A stretch of DNA of 64,000 nt. Origin: an uncultured Oscillospiraceae bacterium. Its GTDB lineage: Bacteria > Bacillota > Clostridia > Oscillospirales > Ruminococcaceae. A model generated the notes under the pieces. The model was not told the origin of the DNA and ran no database searches. It was given only the letters and a program-made list of their open reading frames with translations. The stretch lies in NCBI GenBank assembly GCA_910587135.1, contig CAJULF010000005.1, positions 19,439-83,438 of the forward strand. The letters are read 5' to 3'. The position numbers and the translations under genes were made by a program. Below are positions 55,995 to 63,845 of this stretch, piece after piece. How positions within the stretch are numbered: the first letter of the stretch is position 1; each line of letters opens with the position of its first letter.

Positions 55995-58034
55995 TCAGAC
56001 CGTTGTTTTTTCTTCAAGCTCTTTTTTCAGTCTGAAAAGCAGACCGTCCCCGAAAAGATCTTTTTTCCCCGCAGATGGCTTTATCACCGCGCTTTGCGCC
56101 GCAGGCGAAAGCTCTATCATTCCCGCCTCGGCAAAAGCGTCCAGCGTAATCCTCAGCATACAGTAGTTTATACCGCAGCCCCGCAGCACCATATCCTCCG
56201 CGGACACCGCACCGCCGCACCGCTTTACCAGATCGTATATCTTCATAAGCTCCGTCCTGTCCTGAGGTATGACCCTCGGGATAAGCCTGCTGTCGCAGCC
56301 CTCTCCGCGCGATATCTCCTCATAAACGCGGTTTGCGGCGAAGAATTTATCCTCGCTGAAATCGGGGAAACGGAAGTCTTTCATTTTCAGCTCCACGCTG
56401 CGGTTTCCCTTATACTCGTTTATTTCGGCGGAAGCGATGATATCCAGCCTGTCCCCCACATTTGGGTAAAAGCTCTCAAACGGGTGGGAGAATGACAGCA
56501 CCTTTAGCTTTATCCCCTCCTGCTCCGCGTAAAAGCAGGTGTATTTACCGCCGCTCAGCGCCTGCTTCGAGGCAACCGTGCAGCCCCTTATGAGAAAAAG
56601 CGGACGGCGGTTGCCCTCACCGAAAGGTTCAAGGCGCTCCAGCAGCTCCGCGTTTTCAAGCGTAAGCCCGCCAAGGCTTATCTCCATATCCGCGCAAAGG
56701 CAGTCCTCGGGCATTTTAGGGTAATTTTTCAGGCAATACCCGTCCACAAGCTGCCGAAACTCCTCTATCCTCTCCGCGGGAAGTGAAAATCCGCCAGCCA
56801 TGGGATGACCGCCGAATTTTGTCAGCGGCTCGGAGCAGCCCGACAGCATTTTGTACATATTAAAGCCGTCAATGCTCCTTGCCGATCCGACTGCGCTGCC
56901 GCCCTCGATTCCGATGACCAGCGCGGGCTTTCCGTATCTGTCAGTCAGCCTTGAAGCCGCCAGCCCGATAACGCCGTGCTGCCAACCCTCTCCCGCAACC
57001 ATTATCACCCGCCGGTTTAAAATCTGCGGGTTTTGGGATACCTGCTCATTTATTTCGGACAGAATATCATTTTCCGTCTGACGCCTGCTGCTGTTAAGCA
57101 GCGAAAGCTCCTCTGACAGCCGCGAAGCGACATCGGGACTTTCGGTGGTAAGCAGCTCCGCCGCTTTCTCCGCGCCCTTTTGGGCGATCCGCCCTGCCGC
57201 GTTCAGCCTGGGGCAGACCGAAAAGGCAAGCTGCGAAGCCGACGCACTTTCGGGAGCTACCCCCGCGGCGCGTATCAGCTTATCCAGCCCCATATTCTGG
57301 CTGTTGCGTATATTTTCCAGTCCCCTTTGAACGATAAAGCGGTTTTCTCCCTTAAGCGGCACAACGTCGCCTATCGTCCCGACCGCTGCCAGATCGGAGT
57401 ACTGCTCCAGTATGAACTCCTCGTCCTCCTCCAGAGCGCACAGCAGCTTTAAAACCACCCCCGCTCCGCAAAGATCCTTGAACGCCGAAATATCGTCCGC
57501 ACGGTGCGGATCAACACACGCGCCGCACACGGGAAGCTCCTCGGAGGGCTGATGATGATCCGTTATAATCAGCTTTGCGCCGCGATCGGTTATGTATTTT
57601 GCCTCCTCGAAAGCGGATATGCCGTTGTCAACGGTTATTATCAATTCCGTACCGCCGTCCAGTATTTTTCCCGCCGCTTCAAGATTTAACCCGTAGCCCT
57701 CGCTTCTGTCCGGAATATAAAAATCCACCTCCGCGCCCATAGCCTCAAGATACCCGCAAAGCATGGCGGTAGAGGTAACACCGTCGCAGTCGTAATCGCC
57801 GAAGACGGTGATCTTGCTGCCCTCGTCCAATGCGGCGCGTATTATCTCCACCGCCCTGTCCATATCCCTCAGTTCCATCGGATCGGAAAGAGAGCCGCAC
57901 CCGAAAAATGCCTCCGCGCTTTTCATATCGGTTATACCGCGCCTCAGCAGCAATCCGCCGACAAGCTCGCCGAAACTCGCCGTTATTTCCTTGTTATCCC
58001 CCTCGGGGGAAGCTAATGTGCGCCATCTTTTCAA
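55995..58034 (-). CDS. recJ: Single-stranded-DNA exonuclease RecJ
   Basis: 679 residues. Starts with TTG at 58034 behind AGGTGG. DHH motifs: FGDYDCDGVTSTA, DNGISAFEEA, TDHHQPSEELPV, CGAGVVLKLLCAL and DHH-associated GGHPMAGGFSLP. An OB-fold follows, and a C-terminal extension of about 110 residues ends in a helical part. It degrades single-stranded DNA 5' to 3' in recombination and base repair. A family A repeat abuts its ribosome site. Confidence 0.96.
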   Translation of the reverse strand: MKRWRTLASPEGDNKEITASFGELVGGLLLRRGITDMKSAEAFFGCGSLSDPMELRDMDRAVEIIRAALDEGSKITVFGDYDCDGVTSTAMLCGYLEAMGAEVDFYIPDRSEGYGLNLEAAGKILDGGTELIITVDNGISAFEEAKYITDRGAKLIITDHHQPSEELPVCGACVDPHRADDISAFKDLCGAGVVLKLLCALEEDEEFILEQYSDLAAVGTIGDVVPLKGENRFIVQRGLENIRNSQNMGLDKLIRAAGVAPESASASQLAFSVCPRLNAAGRIAQKGAEKAAELLTTESPDVASRLSEELSLLNSSRRQTENDILSEINEQVSQNPQILNRRVIMVAGEGWQHGVIGLAASRLTDRYGKPALVIGIEGGSAVGSARSIDGFNMYKMLSGCSEPLTKFGGHPMAGGFSLPAERIEEFRQLVDGYCLKNYPKMPEDCLCADMEISLGGLTLENAELLERLEPFGEGNRRPLFLIRGCTVASKQALSGGKYTCFYAEQEGIKLKVLSFSHPFESFYPNVGDRLDIIASAEINEYKGNRSVELKMKDFRFPDFSEDKFFAANRVYEEISRGEGCDSRLIPRVIPQDRTELMKIYDLVKRCGGAVSAEDMVLRGCGINYCMLRITLDAFAEAGMIELSPAAQSAVIKPSAGKKDLFGDGLLFRLKKELEEKTTV

Positions 58035-58043
58035 ATCAAAACC

Positions 58044-58264
58044 ACCTATTCCAATTAAATTTCAAAATTCATGCAAGAACGCGCCGTTCGCTGGCGAGGT
58101 TTTGCGCAAACAGCTGCAAAACTCCACAGGCAGCTACGCACATATTGCGCAAAACCACCTCCGCGCGATTGCAGAAACCGGTCGGAATTTGCTTAACAAA
58201 TTCCGACACTTTTTGAAATTCCATGCGCCGATATTGCGCAGCATACAGGCTTTTTCTACAAGCT
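58044..58264 (+). repeat. Family A structured repeat, copy A7, with nested insert
   Basis: Lacks the usual left end (starts near AATTAAATTTCAAAATTC) but has the right end CAGGCTTTTTCTACAAGC. Hairpin II arms GTCGGAATTTGC and AACAAATTCCGAC. Hairpin I is split by a palindromic insert bounded by GGTTTTGCGCAAAC and TTGCGCAAAACC. It lies between recJ's start and purB's stop. Confidence 0.78.
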
Positions 58265-58304
58265 GCGGCAAATAAATTTGTCTTTACTATAACTTTCTCC
58301 GTCG

Positions 58305-59738
58305 TTACACACTGAGCTCAGCCTTTTCGCCCAACAGCCCGCGATTTACTTCAAGAACAGGCTTGACAAACTCGCTCAAATACTCCTCAGTCTGCTCAGG
58401 AGCGCGTCCCACATAGTTTTCGGGGACAAGCATTTCATTTATTTCCTCAATGGTGATATTGAATGCGGGGTCTGCCGCTATTCTTTGCGCGAGGTCATTC
58501 TCGCCGCCCTCTCTCACCTGCTTTGCGGCGGCGTGGGAGTGGGTGCGGAGCAGCTCGTGCAGCTCCTGTCGGTTGCCGCCGTTCTCAACCGCTCTCATCA
58601 TGATGTTTTCCGTAGCCATAAAGGGCAGCTTCTTCATAAGGCGCTGCCGTATCATCTCGGGGTATATCTCCAGTCCGTCGGTAACGTTCATCATGATATT
58701 TAGTATCGCGTCCGTAGCAAGGAAACCCTCCGCGACGGACACGCGCTTGTTCGCGCTGTCATCGAGAGTTCTCTCAAACCACTGTGTTCCCGCAGTAAAC
58801 GCGGGATTAAGGGTGTCTATCATGATATACCTCGCCAGCGAGGTAATGCGCTCGCTGCGCATGGGATTGCGCTTGTAGGGCATTGCGGACGAGCCTATCT
58901 GGTTCTTTTCAAACGGCTCTCCCATTTCCTCAAAACTCTGGAGCAATCTTAAATCGTTGCTGAATTTCGAGCAGCTCTGTGCGATGCCTCCGAGGGTGGA
59001 AAGCACCTGGCTGTCCACCTTGCGCGAGTAGGTCTGACCGCTTACTGGAACGCAGTCGGTAAAGCCCATTTCCTCCGCAATGGATTTTTCGAGAGCCTTT
59101 ATCTTTGAGCTGTCACCGCCGAAAAGCTCCACAAATGAGGCCTGTGTTCCGGTAGTACCTTTCTGACCAAGCAGCTTAAGACCGGAGATACGATACTCCA
59201 CCTCCTCCAGATCCATCATCAGCTCATTGAGCCACAGCGTGGCACGCTTTCCGACGGTGGTAGGCTGTGCAGGCTGGAGATGCGTATACGCAAGGCAGGG
59301 AACATACTTTTTCTCATCGGCGAACCTCGCAAGATTGGCGATGACATTAAGCAGCTTTTTCTTCACAAGCTCCAGCGCGTCCCTCATGATAATTATATCG
59401 GTGTTATCTCCAACATAGCACGAGGTAGCGCCGAGATGGATTATTCCCGCCGCATTGGGGCACTGCTTTCCGTAAGCGTAAACATGGGACATTACATCGT
59501 GGCGGACTTCTTTTTCACGAGCCTCCGCGACGTCGTAATTGATATTGTCAACGTTCGCTTCAAGCTCTTTCACCTGCTCCTCCGTCACGGGCAGACCGAG
59601 CTTCATTTCCCCGCGCGCCAGCGCAACCCACAGTCTGCGCCACGTTGTGAATTTCTTGTCCGCGGAAAAGATATACTGCATCTCCTTGCTCGCGTAGCGC
59701 GTGCAAAAGGGACTTTCATAAGAATCATAATTTGACAT
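58305..59738 (-). CDS. purB: Adenylosuccinate lyase
   Basis: 477 residues from the ATG at 59738 behind AAGGAGAA. Signature SSAMPYKRNPMRSE (flexible loop with catalytic Ser), LGATSCYVGDNTD, and TVGKRATLWLNELMMDLEEV. It catalyses two fumarate-releasing steps in purine synthesis (SAICAR to AICAR, adenylosuccinate to AMP). It is transcribed alone from a promoter at 59831-59859. Confidence 0.96.
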   Translation of the reverse strand: MSNYDSYESPFCTRYASKEMQYIFSADKKFTTWRRLWVALARGEMKLGLPVTEEQVKELEANVDNINYDVAEAREKEVRHDVMSHVYAYGKQCPNAAGIIHLGATSCYVGDNTDIIIMRDALELVKKKLLNVIANLARFADEKKYVPCLAYTHLQPAQPTTVGKRATLWLNELMMDLEEVEYRISGLKLLGQKGTTGTQASFVELFGGDSSKIKALEKSIAEEMGFTDCVPVSGQTYSRKVDSQVLSTLGGIAQSCSKFSNDLRLLQSFEEMGEPFEKNQIGSSAMPYKRNPMRSERITSLARYIMIDTLNPAFTAGTQWFERTLDDSANKRVSVAEGFLATDAILNIMMNVTDGLEIYPEMIRQRLMKKLPFMATENIMMRAVENGGNRQELHELLRTHSHAAAKQVREGGENDLAQRIAADPAFNITIEEINEMLVPENYVGRAPEQTEEYLSEFVKPVLEVNRGLLGEKAELSV

Positions 59739-59830
59739 GGTAGTTCTCCTTCGGTCGACAATAAGTCCGCCGCGGCGCGAAAACCGCCGAACACGCACGG
59801 ACAAGGTCTGTTTATAAACATTATGTTTTT

Positions 59831-59859
59831 ATTATAACATATTTTATCGATTTTTACAA
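59831..59859 (-). promoter_or_regulatory. Sigma-A promoter of purB
   Basis: On the minus strand: TTGTAA (59859-59854), a 17-bp spacer, TATAAT (59836-59831). I see no purine riboswitch in the short leader. Confidence 0.75.
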
Positions 59860-59936
59860 GCACTTTTGCAAAAATCGGGCAGTCAAAAGGCTGTAACGCA
59901 TTTTAGAAACGTTGACTTAAGCTATGCTGCTGTTAA

Positions 59937-60115
59937 GTTATGTTGACCTAAAGCGGGATTATTTAAAAGAATTTCCCGCACCGCCTCGTTTTCGGCTTTG
60001 CCGAAAACGAGGCTATCCCGTCGTGAAAGCTCCGCCCGGTTTGCGGACTGCGCTTTTACGGCGGATTGCGGGAAATTCATGCGCGGGCGTTCAGTGGATT
60101 TTAGCTATCGGTGCT
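59937..60115 (+). repeat. Hybrid A/B structured repeat (B6)
   Basis: The left end TTATGTTGACCTAAAGCGGG is of family A type. The core is of family B type: closing stem TTTCCCGCA/TGCGGGAAA, hairpin CTCGTTTTCGGC/GCCGAAAACGAG, word GTGAAAGCTCCG, then flank TCATGCGCGGGCGTTCA. Unlike other B copies it does not abut a ribosome site. The rest of the gap to 60270 holds no gene. Confidence 0.7.
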
Positions 60116-60269
60116 TTTGCTCCCCTGTTTTGGTGCGGTTCTCGGCTAAAATCGCCGAATTTCCGGTTGCCGCAAACAGTTCACCTTTGTCAACCCGACC
60201 GCTTCGGGTACGTCATTTATATAGCCTGAACTGACCCATAACGACAAAAAAATTCACAATGTATATAAA

Positions 60270-60296
60270 TCGGGGACAGCCTGAAGCCATCCCCGA
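60270..60296 (-). terminator. Hairpin after the M23 gene
   Basis: TCGGGGA pairs with TCCCCGA around a 13-nt loop, a few bases beyond the stop codon at 60302. Confidence 0.55.
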
Positions 60297-60301
60297 AAAA
60301 A

Positions 60302-61666
60302 TTATACATATTCATAAGTATATCCGAGCGGGTCTACCGCCGTACCGTTTACGCGGACCTCAAAGTGAAGGTGATTGCCCGTAGCCCAGCCCGTCTGTCC
60401 TACATAGCCCAGCACGTCGCCCTTATTGACAGTCTGTCCCTCGGAAACAGCCGTGCCGCTGAAATGCGCGTAGAGTGTGCTTATACCGCCGCCGTGGTCT
60501 ACCACCACATAGTTACCGTAACCGCCGTGCCAGCCGCCGTCGCCATAAGCCGTGATCACCGTGCCAGACTGCGCCGCGTATACGTTCGTGCCGCCTATGC
60601 CCGCGTTGCCTACGTCTATTCCGTAGTGATTGCCGCCGCGCCACGCGTCATATCCGAATCGGGTGGTAAGCATCTGGAATTTAGACTCCAAAGGCCAGCG
60701 GAAGCCGTCGGAGGAATAAATGGTCTGCCCCGAGTTCTCCGCCTGCTTGCGGCGTATCTCCTCGGCCACCTGATTATTAAGCTCCTCTATCTCGGCGTTT
60801 GTTATGGAGATAGCATAGCTCAGCCCGTTTATCTTATCTTTCAGATCTTCATTCTGCGCGGCAATGTTATACAAGCTGGTGTACTGCTCGTCCGCGTAGC
60901 TCTGAAGCTCGCTCTGCTCGTTTTCCAAGTCCTCCCGCTGCTTCTCAAGGTCGGCTTTCTGCTTGTGCAGTTTTTCCTTATCGCGGTTAAGCTGATCTAT
61001 TTCCGCGTTAAGCTCGTCTATCATAATCTCCTGATTTTTTATATTGGCAAGCAGGCGGTTCATGAACTCCACGTTCTGCGCGCTTATATTTTGGACCACA
61101 TCGGTATACACAAAGAAATTATACCAGTCGTCCGAGCCGCTCAGCAGCGGTATCGTGTCGGAACTGTCGCTTATGTACAACGCTCTCGCGAGCTTTGAAA
61201 ACCTTTCAAGATTCTCATCGTTCTGCTTTTCAAGCACTCGGATTTCCTCCTGCTTGTCAAGTATTTCCAGTTCCTTTTCATCTATCGACTTTTCCACCGC
61301 CGCTATCTGTGATTCCTTATCGGTAATCTCGCCCATCTTGACGGTTATCAGCTCGCCGTAGGCGGCAATTTCGTCGTTTACACCGTCTATCTGCTCGGAG
61401 ATCGCGTTGATAGCCTCTTTATTCTCGTTTATATCGCCGGTGTAGTTGTTTATCTGGGCTTCTCTGTCCTTGTTCGCCTGACGCTTTTCTTCTATTGCTT
61501 TCTCCAGCGCGGCTATGTTTGCGTCGTAATCCTTGCCCGCCGCGGCGGTGCGTATGCTCTGCATTGCGGGAACGCCCACCACAAGCGCCGCCGCAAGAAG
61601 CGTACCCGTTATCTTGCCCGCTAAGGCTGCGGTACGTCTGTTTAAAATCTCTTTAATTTTCCCCAT
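60302..61666 (-). CDS. Coiled-coil M23-family peptidoglycan hydrolase (EnvC-like)
   Basis: 454 residues. A signal peptide is at the N-terminus (about 15-42). A long coiled coil follows (about 45-330; rich in KEEIRVLEKQ, LNREDKEKLHKQKADLEKQ type heptads). The M23/LytM domain (about 345-450) has HYGIDVGNAGIGGTNVYAAQ, VVVDHGGGISTLYAHFSG and NHLHFEVRVNG with the zinc ligands. This layout matches EnvC/PcsB-type hydrolases activated by FtsEX. Here it is transcribed alone, about 26 kb from ftsEX. Confidence 0.93.
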   Translation of the reverse strand: MGKIKEILNRRTAALAGKITGTLLAAALVVGVPAMQSIRTAAAGKDYDANIAALEKAIEEKRQANKDREAQINNYTGDINENKEAINAISEQIDGVNDEIAAYGELITVKMGEITDKESQIAAVEKSIDEKELEILDKQEEIRVLEKQNDENLERFSKLARALYISDSSDTIPLLSGSDDWYNFFVYTDVVQNISAQNVEFMNRLLANIKNQEIMIDELNAEIDQLNRDKEKLHKQKADLEKQREDLENEQSELQSYADEQYTSLYNIAAQNEDLKDKINGLSYAISITNAEIEELNNQVAEEIRRKQAENSGQTIYSSDGFRWPLESKFQMLTTRFGYDAWRGGNHYGIDVGNAGIGGTNVYAAQSGTVITAYGDGGWHGGYGNYVVVDHGGGISTLYAHFSGTAVSEGQTVNKGDVLGYVGQTGWATGNHLHFEVRVNGTAVDPLGYTYEYV

Positions 61667-61756
61667 AATCTTTCCTTTCGTAATATTGCCCGAAATGCTG
61701 TTTTGACGGCTTCCCCCGCCGACAAAATCACCTCGGAATTTATGCTATTTGATATA

Positions 61757-61785
61757 ATTATACAATAACCAAGTTCATCTGTCAA
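61757..61785 (-). promoter_or_regulatory. Sigma-A promoter of the M23 gene
   Basis: Consensus boxes on the minus strand: TTGACA (61785-61780), a 17-bp spacer, TATAAT (61762-61757). The leader is about 85 nt. Confidence 0.85.
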
Positions 61786-61845
61786 GAGGAAGATTTTGAA
61801 AATTTTATGAAAGGAAAAGAAGGTGCGGATAAGGTATCGGTGTAT

Positions 61846-62445
61846 TTACGGCTTTGTCGCGCCGCGGTCAAAGACGCTTGAACGGGGGATAACGCAATAT
61901 AAATCTTCCCCTGTATTTATCTTGCGGCGCAGAAATCTGCGGCATTTATCATAATTCTCAAAGGCTCTCGCGGCTTTTTCCGTGTCGGAATATACCTTCC
62001 AGCAGCCGCAGAGCTTATAATTTTTCCCGTTATTTTCTATAAATCCCAATATATCCTCCGCGGGATAATCGAGAAACACCCCTATCTCATGCGGAAACTC
62101 CGAATGCGTGCGCAGTCTTTCCGACAATCTGTCCAGACATTCGTTAAGCGTCATGTCGTCCGTATAGCCGAAGCGCCGAAGTATCTCCCTGCGCTCGGGA
62201 GCGTTCAGACTTGCCGACAGGCGGCTCTCGCTGTAAAGCAGCATAAGACAGCGGCTGCCCTCGGAGAGCACTCTTATTTTCAGACCCGTTTCGGCGGCGC
62301 GGCTGTTAAAAAGTCTTACATTTCCGTGTATTTCACATTCGCTTCTGCTGACCGAAACAAGACCCGCGCATTTTATACCCAACAGGGACGGCGCGGTGTG
62401 CTCCGCCAGTTTGCTTTGAAAAATTTTTATATCACTATGCGACAT
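61846..62445 (-). CDS. DUF3793-family protein
   Basis: 199 residues from the ATG at 62445 (a TTG four codons earlier is possible). Family signature: EHTAPSLLGIKCAGLVSVSR near the N-terminus, FPHEIGVFLDYPAEDILGFI in the middle, GCWKVYSDTEKAARAFENYD toward the end. In Clostridia this domain is linked to iron handling or Fur-regulated loci; function is not known. It is 71 bp after a DUF2325 gene on the same strand. Confidence 0.85.
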   Translation of the reverse strand: MSHSDIKIFQSKLAEHTAPSLLGIKCAGLVSVSRSECEIHGNVRLFNSRAAETGLKIRVLSEGSRCLMLLYSESRLSASLNAPERREILRRFGYTDDMTLNECLDRLSERLRTHSEFPHEIGVFLDYPAEDILGFIENNGKNYKLCGCWKVYSDTEKAARAFENYDKCRRFLRRKINTGEDLYCVIPRSSVFDRGATKP

Positions 62446-62516
62446 TTCAATCGGCAATTTCCGAAGCGCTCTCAGCTTCCGCGTCGAACGCGCCCGCTTT
62501 GCTTGCCTTCCCTCCC

Positions 62517-62810
62517 CTAATTCGTTTTGATGCCCGACGCCTCGTCAAGGACTCTTTTAAGCGCCGCGATACCCGCGCTGTGTATTCTCACAACGGGTAT
62601 GTTCCCCTTTTCCGAGCGGCGGTTTACCACACGCACCATCTTATGCGACACCGTATCGGTGAATACCACCATCAGATCGGGGCTGCCTATCTGCTTCTCA
62701 AAATCGCACGGCATCTGCGTGAACACCTTAGCCTTACATCTGTATTCCCGACACACTTCCTTATAGCGCGCCGCCATGCGGTCGTTACCGCCCACCACCA
62801 CTACGCTCAT
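62517..62810 (-). CDS. DUF2325-family protein
   Basis: 97 residues. VVVVGGNDRMAARYKEVCRE, then DLMVVFTDTVSHKMVRVVNR and GNIPVVRIHSAGIAALKRVL match DUF2325, a small Rossmann-like domain often next to DUF3793 or FeoA genes. The two genes form a short operon here. The biochemical role is unknown. Confidence 0.85.
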   Translation of the reverse strand: MSVVVVGGNDRMAARYKEVCREYRCKAKVFTQMPCDFEKQIGSPDLMVVFTDTVSHKMVRVVNRRSEKGNIPVVRIHSAGIAALKRVLDEASGIKTN

Positions 62811-62925
62811 ATTATCTCCTTTTTAATGTTAAATACTCTTTTGTCAATTAGCGACGACTAACCGGCGCTTATGCTCCGCGAAGTACACTTCGCGCACGAT
62901 GCCCAAGTTAGTTAATGCTAACCTT

Positions 62926-62954
62926 ATTATAACATACTCCCCCAAAAAAGTCAA
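62926..62954 (-). promoter_or_regulatory. Sigma-A promoter of DUF2325-DUF3793 operon
   Basis: On the minus strand: TTGACT (62954-62949), a 17-bp spacer, TATAAT (62931-62926). Just downstream, GGTTAGCATTAACTAAC is a palindrome that overlaps the start of transcription and could be an operator (a Fur-like box is possible, given the DUF3793 context). Confidence 0.7.
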
Positions 62955-62962
62955 GTAAAATT

Positions 62963-63832
62963 TTACACAGGTTTATACCATGTCGGAACCGGATTTTGCA
63001 TATTGTCATACCACACAAGAACGTCCCCTGCCTGTTTCAGCATTGTCCGAACCTCGTCATCGCCGAACGGTATCGCCCACGGAACGGACGAAAGCATATT
63101 ACTGCCGATATAGAAAGCAAGCAGCTTCCAGAACAAAACCGGCACTTCCCCGTCAAAATATCCGTCAACCATGCCCGAAGCAAAAGACGGAGCTTTCTGA
63201 GCACACCATACAATGCGGTTGAATTCCTCCCACGGGTCGCCGAAATCATATCTGTCAAAGTCAATTATAACTATCCTGCCGTTCGCGATCATCATATTGC
63301 CGATATGATAATCTCCGTGCTGAAAAGTCTGCGGTCTGTCCGCAAGAAGAAAACGGTTTGAATTTATGTAGTCAATTATTTTGTCCGCGCCCTCAAACTT
63401 TATCGGACACTCGCCGTACATCCTGATTTTTCTGTCTGTTTTCTCGTTGAAGCGCGACTCCCAGTCCCGCTGATTTTCCGGCGCGGGAACAGAATGGATC
63501 TTCTTTAAAATTCTTCCCGTCTCAAGCCCAAGCTCGTACTGCCGCGAACGGTCAAAAAGCGGAACAATCTCGTCCGCATCCTCCCCCTCTATCCACGACG
63601 ATAAAATATAAACTCCCCCATCGCAACTGCCGAATTCTATCGGTCTGCACATGGTAACACCAAGCGCGTCAACAGTCTTCTGCATACGAAACAAATCGGG
63701 ACGTCTTGCGCTTTTTTCTTTCGGAGTGATCCTCAGAAGATATTTTGTACCGCTTTCGTCGGTCACGCAATATTTTTTATCACATGACCAGCCCTTTTCA
63801 ATGGGTTCTTTTGAAACAAATCTGCGCCGCAT
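62963..63832 (-). CDS. Aminoglycoside phosphotransferase-fold kinase
   Basis: 289 residues, ATG behind AAGGAGAG. Kinase-fold motifs: Lys in YLLRITPKEK, catalytic loop FQHGDYHIGNMM, metal Asp in IVIIDFDRYDFGDPWEE. It belongs to the APH/choline-kinase superfamily; the substrate may be a small metabolite rather than a drug. It is preceded by a family B element. Confidence 0.88.
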   Translation of the reverse strand: MRRRFVSKEPIEKGWSCDKKYCVTDESGTKYLLRITPKEKSARRPDLFRMQKTVDALGVTMCRPIEFGSCDGGVYILSSWIEGEDADEIVPLFDRSRQYELGLETGRILKKIHSVPAPENQRDWESRFNEKTDRKIRMYGECPIKFEGADKIIDYINSNRFLLADRPQTFQHGDYHIGNMMIANGRIVIIDFDRYDFGDPWEEFNRIVWCAQKAPSFASGMVDGYFDGEVPVLFWKLLAFYIGSNMLSSVPWAIPFGDDEVRTMLKQAGDVLVWYDNMQNPVPTWYKPV

Positions 63833-63845
63833 CTTACTCTCCTTA

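Noticed and set aside
59739..59830. Possible purine riboswitch before purB
   Set aside because: The leader is under 90 nt and lacks the conserved purine-aptamer core.
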